In this document: in pieces, positions 21,821-32,680 of the stretch
How positions within the stretch are numbered: the first letter of the stretch is position 1
How the letters are laid out: every line of letters begins with the position of its first letter
NCBI RefSeq assembly: GCF_963678635.1
Contig: NC_087066.1
Span: 61,556,054-61,620,053 of the forward strand
Length of the DNA stretch: 64,000 nt
From: Symsagittifera roscoffensis
Taxonomy: Eukaryota; Xenacoelomorpha; Acoela; Convolutidae
Direction of reading: 5' to 3'
The notes under the pieces: generated by a model
The model's database searches: none
What the model was told of the DNA's origin: nothing
The model's input: the letters and a program-made list of their open reading frames with translations, nothing else
Made by a program: the position numbers and the translations under genes

Positions 21821-23559
21821 GTCGAGGTGTCACTTTATGTATCGACTTTCAAAGTCGATTACATTTCAATGCTCGACCAAAAAAAATAATCGAGAGAGGG
21901 GTTTGGGTCGAGTACAAATTCGAAACTTACCTCGAGGACGGTTAAACTCCGCCGAGCACGGTCGAGTTCTTCGAACTCGGTCGAAACATACCTCGAGCGC
22001 GTTCGAAACATACCTCGAGCACGGTTGAAACATACCTCGAGCACTGTCGAAACGTACCATGAGCACGGTCGAAACATAGCTCAAACACGGTCAAAACATA
22101 CTTCGAGCACGGTCGAAACTTAAACTGAGCAGAACAAGAAACTTTACCACTCACATTGGAGCTAAAACTACAAACCGTTTTTGTTCCGACTTTCGGTACG
22201 AAAGTAACGGAATATTTGTGCTCGGGGTGGGTTTTTTTTTCTTCAGACAAATTTCGACTTTTTAACTTGCCTTTTTTGACGGAATTTTTTAATATCATTC
22301 GAAAGGTATTGTTATCCTGAGCTCAAATTTGAAAAGATATTTCACCTGTGATCATTTTTCGTAGAGTTACGGGGGTTTTAAGATTGCCATTTTGGACAAT
22401 TTGGGACAATTAACGCGCGATATATTTCGCGCTATTAACGCGTAAGCGGAGAGTTAATCCGTCTTAGAAATCGTTCCAAATTGGTTGAAAGAAACCTATT
22501 TGTCATAATTGGTTTGCTACAAGGAGCAAATTAGATTCTTTGTACTGTATATGGCGTGTGGGGGGATGGTTTTCATAAAAAACTTTAGAACATTTTTTTT
22601 TTCATTTTTTTTTTAATTTCGTTTAATTTTTTAATTTTATGACTGCTCCATAAACCTTAAAAGGCAGTCGGAACATTCAACGCTTCGCCCTGATACGAGC
22701 AGTCTTGTTTTGATATTAAAAAAATTGGTAGAGTTTCCATAAATCAACGGTTTCAAAAAATATCAAAAAGAATTGGCAAATTTTTAAAGACACACCCAGC
22801 ACGGTGCTAATTCGTGGAATGCAAGCTATTAAAATGACATTAAAGTTAATAAAATGCTTAGCCTCAGAAAATCTCTACTTTTCACGTCCGACATTCGGAA
22901 TGTTTTTCAGCCCTATGCGTTTTCACTAAGAAAACAAAAAAGACTTTTCATCTTTTCAGAGCAGTCAAAGCCAATCAATGATCTATCAGCCAGCTTGATT
23001 CTATGTGGTTTTGGTCTAAGTTTTTTTTGGTTAAGAAATGCTCCGAAAAAATCACTGAAAATGAAGTTTTCCAGAATTTCTGGTACCGTTAGTACGAATC
23101 GACTGTTTCAAGAAACATCGAATACACTCGGCAAAAACTCGCATTAACACACTCAGCACGCTCTTAAATTGCGGAATTTTTTAATCGAGTACGACCAAAA
23201 CCCCATTTTGCTTGGGTCGAGCGCGGTTGAAACATACTTTGCTTGGGTCGAGCGCGGTTGAAACATACTTTGCTTGGGTCGAGCGCGGTTGAAACATACT
23301 TTGCTTGGGTCGAGCGCGGTCACGCACATCTTTTTCGGTCGAGCACGTTCAAAAGATATCTTGCTTGGGTCGAGCACGGCTGAGCGCAAATTGTTTGGTA
23401 GAGCATGGTCGAAACATATCTTGCTTGGGTTGAGCACGTTTGAGCACATTTATTTCTGTCGAGCACGGTTGAAACATACAGAATTTCGATCGAGACGGTC
23501 GAAATATAGCAATTTTTGGTTGAAACTGTCTAAACATAGAATGAGGACCTCGACTCGGA
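21816..23559. mobile_element. TIR element, CCCGGGTCGAGG subfamily, long copy
   Basis: Left terminus CCCGGGTCGAGGTGTCACTT after TA (21814-21815). Right terminus gaatgaggacctcgactcgga followed by TA (23560-23561), the inverted counterpart. About 21950-22130 holds some eight 21-22 bp units of the type cctcgagcacggtcgaaaca; about 23165-23480 holds some eight units of the type ttgcttgggtcgagcgcggt plus tgaaacata. The middle (22140-23150) includes an R2 copy on the - strand and unrelated AT-rich DNA, so other elements have inserted. Long frames on both strands across the arrays come from the repeats. Confidence 0.6.
22411..22720 (-). repeat. R2 copy with flanking inverted motifs
   Basis: Contains attaacgcgcgatatatttcg, then tattaacgcgtaagcggagagttaatccgtct, and on the - strand gactgctcgtatcagggcg near 22685. 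The same right-hand blocks recur at 23828-24215. Confidence 0.45.
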
Positions 23560-23827
23560 TAGGCCACATGCCCTGATACATTCAAATAGCAATAGCAATC
23601 TAATAAAAAGCAACACTTCTCATAACATTTGTTAACTTGCCTTGTGGCTCTTATGTATACTCGAAGCATGTATATATTGCTTTCCCCAAATTGTTTATTT
23701 TTAAACAAAGACAAGAAATAGATCACTTCTGTACAAAAATTAAGAAAAATTGGCCTGATAATCTAAATAACCTTACTAAATAGAGAAACAGCCTCCATTT
23801 TCGATGTATGGAGGTCAACCCGGGATT

Positions 23828-24215
23828 ATTGCGTAAACGGAGTTTAACTCCGTTTTTGAACATCTTATCAAATTGATTTGAAGAAGGCTAATTGGTCTTA
23901 TTAAAACTTAGCTACACGCAACTTATATCACTTTGTTCTTTACAAAACGTGGTGCAGAATGGTTTTCGAAAAAAACTCAACGTTTTTCTTTCTTTGTTTT
24001 TGAAAAATCATTAAGGGATCTACTTAACAATCTCCCCCCCCCCCTTTCTTGAAAGGGGGTGGGGGAGATTCTTTAGTAGGTACAATAGGGGGGAGATTGT
24101 TAAGTAGAGCCTCATTAAGTTCTACAAGGCAACCACTACCCCGTGGATCTTAAAAGAGAGTGGGAATAATCAAGGATTCCTACTGATACGAACAGTTCTG
24201 TCTGTGGATTCTGTT
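23828..24215 (-). repeat. Second copy of the 22436-22720 segment
   Basis: gcgtaaacggagtttaactc matches gcgtaagcggagagttaatc at 22439, and downstream blocks (attggt.tt, ttctttac, ggttttcataaaaaac-type) are collinear. It holds a 10-bp palindrome aaacggagtttaactccgtt. The short element at 24019-24108 is inserted in it. Confidence 0.45.
24019..24108. mobile_element. 90-bp TIR element with C/G-tract core
   Basis: Perfect 20-bp-plus inverted termini: tctacttaacaatctccccc at the left and ggggggagattgttaagtag at the right. The core is a C-run, tttcttgaaa, and a G-run. Far too short to code. Confidence 0.65.
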
Positions 24216-24562
24216 CCAAGTGAGGAAGGTGCTTTCACAATAGTTCGACTTTAAACTGAAGGCAGGTTAAAAATGGAGTGGAGCAATCATCTTGTTTTAG
24301 GAAACTACTTCAAGGACAAGCAAGGTGATATTTTATAGCGTATGAGCAAAATAAGGAAATAAATTCATCATTGTCCTATCCATGATTTTGATATATTTTG
24401 ATATGAAGGTAATGATCACTTGATTTCAATTGGTTCTCAGGTTTTAGAAACAATCCATAAATAAAAGACCCTGCGGTTACGTAGCAAAAAGTAGACAAAT
24501 CTTAAAGAAGACACGTCATAATTTAGACAACTACTATATTAACGAATTCAAAACGAGAACAA

Positions 24563-24972
24563 TGGAACCTGATCTAAACTATATTTTATGATTGGATAAA
24601 TTAGATATTTTACCACTGTAAAGTATTTAATATTAACCAATCATGATCCATCTAACTAACAACCCACTTATTTGTAAGTGCTGAAATTACTTGTAATTTC
24701 AGCACCAGAGAGATTTGAATTTAACTTAGAAATTAGTTGCCTCCCCAAGAGAGCTTCAACAGCCGCAACAAACCAGTATACCCTAGATCTATTGAGCCTA
24801 GCAGAGACTAGTTAAACACCCTGAGACTAGAAAGTATAAGAGTAAGATTAGGATCGGTATTAGACTAAGAAGTTGCACGAATCTATCCGGCCGAAAATAA
24901 GATAGCGTGACGAGCAGACGGTGTACCCTATCCGAAATTACTCTATGAGTTAACCACATCGGTCCTAACTCA
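24563..24972 (+). repeat. 5' LTR of copy P, 410 bp
   Basis: TGGAACC...TAACTCA. Differs from the 3' LTR at six positions. It contains a perfect 13-bp-arm hairpin, gtgctgaaattac-tt-gtaatttcagcac (24678-24705), and the ATCCGGCCGAAAATAAGAT core shared by all family LTRs. Promoter and polyadenylation signals should lie inside; none is unambiguous. Confidence 0.92.
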
Positions 24973-24974
24973 TC

Positions 24975-24992
24975 TGGTGCGACCATAAGTCT
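24975..24992 (+). promoter_or_regulatory. Putative primer-binding site
   Basis: Two bases after the LTR the sequence tggtgcgaccataagtct begins with TGG, the complement of the tRNA CCA end, in the place expected for minus-strand priming. The primer tRNA was not identified. Confidence 0.55.
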
Positions 24993-25059
24993 CGAATAAG
25001 ACCTTAATAGCTTAGAATTAACCAAAAATAGATTAGAATTTAGACAAAATATTTTTAAA

Positions 25060-25293
25060 ATGTTATACGACGATAATTTAATCGAAATGTCTCTACGACT
25101 CAATAGATCAGAGCCGATATTCCGAACGATAACAGAACTACCCGGAATCGTAAGAAGACCTCGAACAGGAGACGACATACGACAAAGTAGAAACTTACCA
25201 TATAGTTATATGATAGTACGGCAAAAGCCAACACAAACTTTTATATTTAGAATCTTATTAGCAATGAATTTAGATTTTCATTTGCAAACATAA
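25060..25293 (+). CDS. Leader ORF, 77 codons, unknown
   Basis: An ATG-initiated frame in the element leader, ending before the long AT-rich stretch that precedes gag. It is moderately basic (GIVRRPRTGDD, RQSRNLPYS) with no recognisable domain. The matching part of copy M lies outside the window, so conservation cannot be tested. It may be chance or a leader-encoded peptide. Confidence 0.25.
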   Translation: MLYDDNLIEMSLRLNRSEPIFRTITELPGIVRRPRTGDDIRQSRNLPYSYMIVRQKPTQTFIFRILLAMNLDFHLQT

Positions 25294-26192
25294 AATTTTG
25301 AAGTCAATCTTCATAATCATTTCAGGCGCTAAACAAAATTATTAATATACATTAACGATTGATAAAAAGATCTCAAATCGTTTTTTTAAATTCTGCATGT
25401 TTGAAAAATATTTATTGAAAATCAAAACATGACAATAAATTGTTAGTAATCATAAAATCATCTGTTGTCCCAGCTTCATCACCTAAACATAACAGCAATC
25501 ATAAGCTCACTAATATCATTAAGAAACTAAATCTTTTTCTTAAATAAATTTAAACCATTTTAAACTTAAATTCACTTAATTTTAAACTCAGATCATCAAG
25601 GCTTATCCTTGGATCTTAATTAATTTTCTATTTCACTAAATTTAAAACCTGATCATCAAGGCCTATCCTTGGATCAAAAAGAACAATTTTGTTCTCCCCC
25701 ACCCACTTAGCAAGTGTCTAATGACCTCAAACGTCGATTCACTATCCAACTCTTCAAAAAAACCCAAGACTAATAGAAATTTTTCAACAAAACTAACCAT
25801 TCAAATTAGGAGAAACAGTGAAGAAATTCGGTTATTCATCCTTCACTTGAACCCTCCTCTTACCAGACCCAGGATAAATTTTAGACTTAGTAAGTTTAAA
25901 ATAGTATCTAACGAACTACTCGCGTTCTAATTATACCTGAACCTTGTGGATCGATTTACTATTCTCCAACCCTTGAACACAATCACTACCCCTAAGTAAG
26001 ATTAAGTAAATTAACACCTTAGCTTATACTAGCCACGAGAAAGTAAAAAATCATTTTTCGGAATCGATATACTTTTCTCTCCAACCCTGAACAAATAGAC
26101 ACAGGTTAAGCTAACCAAAAAATCGTAAGAACTAACAGTTTAAGAAAGTAGACATTATCTAACATCTTTTTGCATCCCTCATCCTAAAGCTT
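25294..26192 (+). other. Leader of copy P, mostly noncoding
   Basis: AT-rich; contains a near-direct repeat tgatcaaggcctatccttgg at about 25595 and 25651 and a short 69-codon frame (25721-25930) of doubtful meaning. Confidence 0.4.
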
Positions 26193-26522
26193 ATGTCATT
26201 CAAAAATCTAGGAAATAAACAAACAATCGTTCTACACAACTGTGAAATAGATAACAAAAAATACGATCTTGTAATCACACCTCATACACAAACAGTTGGA
26301 TATATTAGAACAAAACGACTAACAATAAAAAGAAAAATAAGAAAAAAACAAAGACAAATCACACAAAAAAGATTTTCAAAAAATAGAAACGCATTTTCAG
26401 AATCAGAAGCCAGAAATTTGGATGAACTCTATAAATTAAAAGAATCGATTGATAAAATTTGTCCCATTCACGATCAATTATATTTTTCCGACTCAGAAAC
26501 AACTTCAAATTCATCAAAATGA
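26193..26522 (+). CDS. Basic leader ORF upstream of gag, 109 codons
   Basis: Begins MSFKNLGNKQTIV and contains a strongly basic middle (KRLTIKRKIRKKQRQITQKR), then an acidic Ser-rich end. Such a basic patch would suit nucleic-acid or membrane binding. It stops 111 bases before the gag start and is in a different frame (26193 against 26634 differ by a multiple of three, but stops intervene). It could be the true N terminus of gag separated by mutation, or a separate protein. No family recognised. Confidence 0.35.
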   Translation: MSFKNLGNKQTIVLHNCEIDNKKYDLVITPHTQTVGYIRTKRLTIKRKIRKKQRQITQKRFSKNRNAFSESEARNLDELYKLKESIDKICPIHDQLYFSDSETTSNSSK

Positions 26523-26633
26523 GAAAAAAGAAGAATAAAAAACAAAATAAACACAAACCAGTACACTTGTATAATTGGAATCAACCAATTAGACACATCG
26601 ATAGTTATATATTAACAGTCATTAAACGAAAAA

Positions 26634-29600
26634 ATGAGCCACAGCCATACTCAAAGTGACGAAAGTCCAGATGACGAAGAGGTTTACCCCTTCCTCATAG
26701 ATGCACCCGATAATAGAGGGCAGCATGACTTTTGCAAGAACTTACTCCTAAATTTGTTTGAACCCGGAATCAGCCCATGCAAAGCAGAATTCCCAGATGT
26801 AAAAATCAAAAGACAAATTATAGAACATTATCTGAAAGATATATGTAATTTAACACAACAATACGGAATCTACACCATAGAATTCAGCACACCAAACCCG
26901 AATCACCGCAAATATGTAATTCAAACAGACGATCTTGAATTAGAATTTTCAAAAGTAATCTTAGAATATATTAAAAGCATACAATATCATAACTCACAAA
27001 GAGCAAACTCCATATTTACTAACGAAGTTTTTGCGATAATATATAGCTATATTTCAATATTAGAAAAAACAGAATTTCAAAGTATCTCACCAACTGAGAC
27101 ATACAAACATACAAAATTACGAAAGGAAATCACATTATTTTCAACTTTTCTACATATAATCAAAGAAAATTTCACTAAAGACGAAGTCTTACAATATACA
27201 AAACCTGATTTACAAAAAATTTTGGCATGGTTTATAATGATTATTTCACACAAAATATAGACTTAATTTCACAAGCGAGAAAAAATTTCAGACCTCAAAA
27301 TCCAAACGATGATACTGCCATCACAGAACAGTCGTACAACGTTTGGGACCCTGAATGATCTCATCATGCATTTATAAATATCCCACAATCAATCTCAAGT
27401 CAAGCAATAAGTACAATATCTTATCAAAGAGATTATGTGAGAGTAGTACCATTAACCATTGATGGAACACCATTAAACTACAATACATTTTTACCTGATA
27501 CTCAAAATAACAGTTTAAATTTGACCGTCATACACAATGAAAACCTTAATGGAACTAGGAATCTTACACAACAAGATATCCAAACACCATCACACTTCAT
27601 AAATGAAGAAATCGTCCAAACAACAACAACTTCACAACAAAGTATTTCACCGATACGTCCAAATTTAACAACACCAAAAAATACAAACACTTCACTGGCA
27701 CAAGTAACTTTACAATCAACCGTTAAACCTTCGGTTGCTCCAAAATAAGCACATATGGATTATCAAACATATAGACCTATGACAGTACCGTCAAAAACAC
27801 GAAGAACGTTCACAAGAAACACTTTTGCAGAACACAATTATAATTACGCACATTTGTCAAAAACAAACAATCCCCCACGAAAAACTAATAATAATCATGT
27901 ATGTTCTCACTATTGGGATAACCCAATGACAACAACCAACTCAGTAAATTTTCGAACTAATTCACATCCTCCACAGGATCGTAGTGAAAATTACCCATTC
28001 TTTCAACAAAATAAAAATAAAAGCAAACACCTCATCATACGGATTACTTATTCTCTGATGATGATTATTTACAACCAGATATTTTTGCACCGTATACCCA
28101 AGAATATCGCGGACAAGGAGCGCAAAAATCTTATACATATAATAGAATTTTTTCTCCATATCCAACAGATACACGAAATCAACAAACAATACAATTGCAA
28201 AACCCAACTAATACACAATCTTTTCAACCAATTCAACCACAAACCCCAATGATTACACACTCGTATCAACCAACTCAAATGCAAAATGAAATACCACTCC
28301 CATATTATCTTCAATAACACGAAATAACAAAAAATCAACTTTCAAATTTTTCACAAATGCCAAATGCCGCAGAATCACTACAAATGACAATGAATCCATA
28401 CCTTATGGGTGGATCATCAATAACATCAAATAAAACATTAATGGTATTCACAGGAACAGACCCTGAAAATTCTGTAGAAGATTATTTAAATGCAGTAACA
28501 GCAAAATTAATTTTAAATATAGGACCTGAACCAATTAATACACCACTACATCAAGATTGAAAACATCGACGCACAGCGTTGATACAAACAACCTTAGATG
28601 GCGCAGCCCAAAAATGGTTTTCAGTATTACCCATAGAAATAAAATCAGATTGGAAAAGATTTACACAAGAATTTTCAAAATGTTTGACTCCGAAAGAAAT
28701 AAACAACACCAAAGAGTTTTATGTAATGAAATTCGCAGATTACCAAATGAAACCATCAAACAATTAGCAGAACGTATCGAAACACTAGTTCGAAAAGCAT
28801 ATTCATTAAATACACATGACTATAAAAACACAAAAATGACAGAAATTTTAATGATGACCTTAACACCTCAATTAAGGAAAATAGCAATAAAAAAGAGAGC
28901 ATCTCATCCTTCCTCAATTCGAGAGCCCGATTTAGATTTTCGAAAACTAGTAGACAAACTAGAGCAAGCGGAAATAACAATGAAACTTGAAGAAACAGAA
29001 AATCTAACACTACAGTATGTTAATCGAATCGAAACAAACACTACAAATATCAATAACATACAGGAATCAGATACAGACATGGTTGAAAAAATCACAGAAC
29101 TACTTAATATTTATGAAAAACACCCAAATTTTAAAGGCAAACCATCTTTCAAAAAATGGTGTAATTATTGCCGACGATACGTACGTAGTATTTTTGAATG
29201 TAGACAAAAACAACAAGATAACCAGAACAAACCTCAAAAGTATAAAGAACCAAATAAATCATTCTATCAATACATGAAAAAAGATCAAAATCTACCAAAA
29301 AAAAATGTATACAGCAACAACAGTTCAGGAAAACCACTTCCGAACAATACTAATTACACAAGGAATCAATCACCATATAATTCATGTTATAGAGGAAGAT
29401 CACCAGAACGAAGAAATACACAGAATTCTTCACAAAATCATTATAATCGACCAAATAGATAGTCGAAATAACTACTCGAGATCAAATTCAAATACAACAC
29501 AATTTGTTTCTAGATCCAGTTCCCAATCAAACACAAGAAATAAAAATTATTCCAATAATCAATCACGAAACTCATCATATAACAGAAAAAGAAACTATTC

Positions 29601-29943
29601 AAATAATCGAAATAGAAGTTATTCGAACAATCGAAATCAAAATTACCCGAACAATCGATCAAGAATTAACTCATATAACAGATCAAATTACCACAGATCA
29701 AACGACAATTATCAAAACAGATCACGAAATAATTCACAAAATCGAAATTTAAGTTATAATAATCGATATAGAAATTATTCTCAATCACCACATAGAAATA
29801 AGAACCCTTATAATGTTCTAAACATCGCTACAGAAGTAGTACACCCAAACATCAAAGACAAATTAATCAAGTACAATCAAATGAAGAAACAACATCAGAC
29901 CCCCCAGGTATTGATGACACAGGAAATAACGAACTACAACTAA
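26634..29943 (+). pseudogene. gag: gag of copy P, very long, frames broken
   Basis: Pieces: 26634-27260 (acidic start MSHSHTQSDESPDDEE, matrix-like helical stretch), 27437-27748, 27755-28252, 28357-28560, 28557-29462 and 29305-29943. Copy M reads through the point where P has a stop before HMDYQTYRP (27746-27748), so the pieces are one protein of roughly 1,100 residues. The centre holds a capsid-like block (DGAAQKWFSVLP, LPNETIKQLAERIETLVRKA) typical of Ty3/Gypsy gag. At 29160-29201 is a zinc knuckle whose His has become Arg (CNYCRRYVRSIFEC), so zinc binding is probably lost. The C terminus is a long Asn/Arg/Ser-rich tract (about 29480-29800) suited to RNA binding. Gag and the pol frame overlap near 29900. 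Confidence 0.8.
29900..29905 (+). promoter_or_regulatory. Candidate -1 frameshift slip site (C6)
   Basis: The run C6 in cagaccccccagg lies in the gag/pol overlap. The pol frame is -1 to gag here, and a CCC codon can re-pair after slipping one base back. The same C6 is kept in copy M (61489-61494). Confidence 0.35.
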
Positions 29944-30424
29944 ATCAAATAAACTGTGGATCATCAGACACAGAAAGTGATACAGAAAACACTATCTCCA
30001 TAAATATGATAGCAGTCAAAAACGACTACGAACATATTATATATGAACAACCTTTTACATCACATATATATGAAAATCAATTGGAACTTCTTCACAATTA
30101 TTATATTGAACCCATCAATACTACACAAACGGCACAAGAAGTAAGCAAAATCAACACCGTAATTAAATAAACCCAATGAAAATGACAAAACAAAATGCTC
30201 AAATACAAATCACATCTACCAAAATGTACAAAAAGAACAGACCAAAGAAAAAATTTGGACAATACCATTTCTCTTAGAAAGTGCAAGAAACAAAGATCTT
30301 CATCCACCAGATCTTGAAATTGATTTTTTAATTAACGCCTCTTGCAACCTCTAGCAAACTAGCAACAGCACAAGGATCAACATTAGTAAATTATGGAAAA
30401 GTTCATTTATTTCTTCTCCCCACA
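29906..30424 (+). pseudogene. pol: Protease region of copy P, active site deleted
   Basis: The pol frame opens with an acidic linker (PGIDDTG) matching copy M, then IWTIPFLLES and LEIDFLI at about 30325. In copy M this is followed by the catalytic DSGA; in P the sequence jumps from ttaatt to aacgcctcttgcaacctc, deleting about 70 bases between short aatt repeats. The retropepsin active site is therefore absent. The flap and the C-terminal IIGIPFI block survive in the next frame at 30425. Confidence 0.7.
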
Positions 30425-31957
30425 ATGGAGCAAATTAAAATTTTAAACAAGCCATTTAAACAAATATTTCATATCACTGATATTAAACACAATATCATTG
30501 GCATACCATTTATCTCAAAATATATACCAGCAATCGACATCTTGAATAGTAAAATACTAATCAAAGATAAGTACACAAAAACAAAAAATACAGCTCTAAC
30601 ATTTTTTCAAAGATTAAATAAACAACCACCATTCTTTTCAAAATTTTATCCAATATATAACCAACAACGGAAACACCTGAAACCACTATCAGGAAATATA
30701 TATAACTTTTCAATAAAACAAGTTCACCAATATGATAGAAATCAAAAGAAACAACAACTCTTTATGTCAGACTTTGAATTCAAACCTATCCATAAGTTTT
30801 TCAAAATCACGATTTCATCTATAAAATATTTGAAAAATACGAATTCAGACATCATTTCGTTACATGTATATAACAATACACCGTATCAAGTAAGATTACT
30901 CTTAGGACTTTTAGGATATTGCAAAACAAACACTACAATATCACCCATACATGATAAAGCATACCGCGTAAATAATATACTCCGATTATTAGATATTTGT
31001 CAATCCACAATTCTTAACGAAGAACTATCCATAAATAATATAATAAGTAATGAAAAAAGAAATACAGATTATTTCACAAAAACCCCATATTTCAAACCTA
31101 CATTCAACATAACCAACTATACAGAAGATCAACAGAAGTTTTTAACAATGTTTAACTTCCAACATTCACAAATAACACAAGACGAATTTGATAAGTTAGC
31201 CAAACAGCTAATAAAATATTCATCAGTCTATGCAACATCAAAATTTGATGTTGGAAAAATCAGTTCATCACTACATCTCCCGTTAAAACCTGACGCAGTT
31301 TTCACAAAACAAAGAGCAAGTAAAGTACCAATTCATTTACACGATAAAGTAAATAGATTACTCGATGTTTTAGAGCAATACAAAATTATCTCACCTGTAA
31401 ACAAAGAAGAACAACCAAAAAGTAACACATTTATTAACCCTGTTATCATCCTAGCAAAAGGAGAATCATTAAAAATAGTTTTAGACGCTAGATACCTCAA
31501 TTCACTAATAGACGAATCAAAATGCAATTGGCCTATTGAACCAATACAAGTTATTTTAACAAAAATAAACGGAAAATACTTTACAACCGCAGATATGAAT
31601 AGTGCATACAATCAAATGCTACTAGATGAACAATCACGACGTTTAACACAATTTGTTATTGGGAATCAACAATATGAATTCAACCGCCTATTCTATGGAG
31701 TATCCATAGGACCAGCAGCATTTTCAGCTTTTATGAGCAAAATTTTTAGACCACTAATACTTAAGAAAAACGCAATCACCTATTTAGACGATGTTTTTAT
31801 GCAATCACAGACAAAAGAAGAAATGTTTACAGTTTTAGAACACTATCATAAAATACTTCAGAAGGAAAATCTGAAGGCCGCCCCCAATAAATCACACTTC
31901 TTTTTAACACGAGTTGAATTTTTAGGACATAATACAGAAAGAATGTTAAATTGTTAA
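30425..31957 (+). CDS. pol: Reverse transcriptase of copy P (with protease C-terminus)
   Basis: 510 codons. Residues 1-70 are the end of the protease (NIIGIPFISKY corresponds to the ILG-type motif). A linker follows, then the RT domain from about residue 285: NPVIILAKG, LKIVLDARYLN, TTADMNSAYNQ (palm Asp), RLFYGVSIGPAAFSAFMSKIF, and the catalytic YLDDVF (31781-31792). FLGH ends the palm/thumb. It makes DNA from the element RNA. The frame closes early: the stretch joining RT to RNase H present in copy M is deleted and an 18-bp tandem duplication (atgttaaatttcttaag) sits at 31941-31985, creating stops. As an isolated frame it is the longest intact coding block of copy P. Confidence 0.88.
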   Translation: MEQIKILNKPFKQIFHITDIKHNIIGIPFISKYIPAIDILNSKILIKDKYTKTKNTALTFFQRLNKQPPFFSKFYPIYNQQRKHLKPLSGNIYNFSIKQVHQYDRNQKKQQLFMSDFEFKPIHKFFKITISSIKYLKNTNSDIISLHVYNNTPYQVRLLLGLLGYCKTNTTISPIHDKAYRVNNILRLLDICQSTILNEELSINNIISNEKRNTDYFTKTPYFKPTFNITNYTEDQQKFLTMFNFQHSQITQDEFDKLAKQLIKYSSVYATSKFDVGKISSSLHLPLKPDAVFTKQRASKVPIHLHDKVNRLLDVLEQYKIISPVNKEEQPKSNTFINPVIILAKGESLKIVLDARYLNSLIDESKCNWPIEPIQVILTKINGKYFTTADMNSAYNQMLLDEQSRRLTQFVIGNQQYEFNRLFYGVSIGPAAFSAFMSKIFRPLILKKNAITYLDDVFMQSQTKEEMFTVLEHYHKILQKENLKAAPNKSHFFLTRVEFLGHNTERMLNC

Positions 31958-32516
31958 ATTTCTTAAGAATGTTAAATTTCTTAAGCAAATACGTTTATAA
32001 AATTCAATTATATTTAAGACCATTCTATAATATCCTCAGACAACAAAATAATTTTGAATGGAATACTGATTATCAAACACGGTTTGAAGAAATTAAAAAA
32101 CTTCTAACTGAACAAATTTCAAACACAATTTCAGATCCAAATCAACCATTATATGCAATGTGCGATGCTTCAAATTTTGGCATCGGCGCAGCATTATTAC
32201 AATCACACAATGGTACAAATAAAATGAACCTTATATCAGCAAATTCTCGATTATTCACTCAAGCAGAGCTACGACTCTCAATTTTAATGAGAGAAGTACA
32301 GCTATAATTTATACACTCACAGAATATGAATTTCTGATACTTGGATCAAAACATCCAACAGTTCTATTCACAGATCATAAACCAATCTTTTTTTTCTTTA
32401 CACAGAAGTCAAATCCAAATCACCGAGTTTATAGATTTCAATTAATTCTAATGAAATTTCCAAATTTACATATAGTCTGGACAGCAGGAAAGAATCTTGC
32501 ATTACCAGATACATTA
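31951..32516 (+). pseudogene. pol: RNase H of copy P
   Basis: Opens with FLSKYVYKIQLYLRPFYNIL (RT connection), then PLYAMCDASNFGIGAALLQS with the first catalytic Asp. After QAELRLS the frame is shifted near 32296; the next frame keeps TEYEFLILGSK, and FPNLHIVWTAGKN.ALPDTL ends the domain. RNase H removes the RNA strand of the hybrid. The end is cut at 32516 by the deletion that removed the integrase core. Confidence 0.75.
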
Positions 32517-32680
32517 ATGCACAAAGTCATTGTCAACCGAATAAAGACTCAATTTGTTATAACCTACCTTTACACACACATGATGAAGATCATGCACAAA
32601 AAAATGCACAAAATCATTGTCAACCGAATAAAGACTCAATTTGTTATAACCTACCTTTACACACACATGATGAAGATCAT
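32517..32680 (+). repeat. 77-bp tandem duplication at the integrase deletion junction
   Basis: 32517-32593 and 32604-32680 are almost identical (atgcacaaa.tcattgtcaa...gatgaagatcat), 87 bp apart. Copy M has this stretch once (about 57228-57297). Confidence 0.85.

Noticed and set aside
21837-22298. Overlapping frames on both strands at 21837-22298, and similar ones at 23153-23726
   Set aside because: Generated by the gtcgagcacggt repeat units of the TIR element; no independent evidence for a gene.
27502-29337. - strand frames opposite gag in copy P, for example 27502-27690 and 28756-29010
   Set aside because: Antisense shadows of AT-biased gag coding sequence; not kept in copy M.
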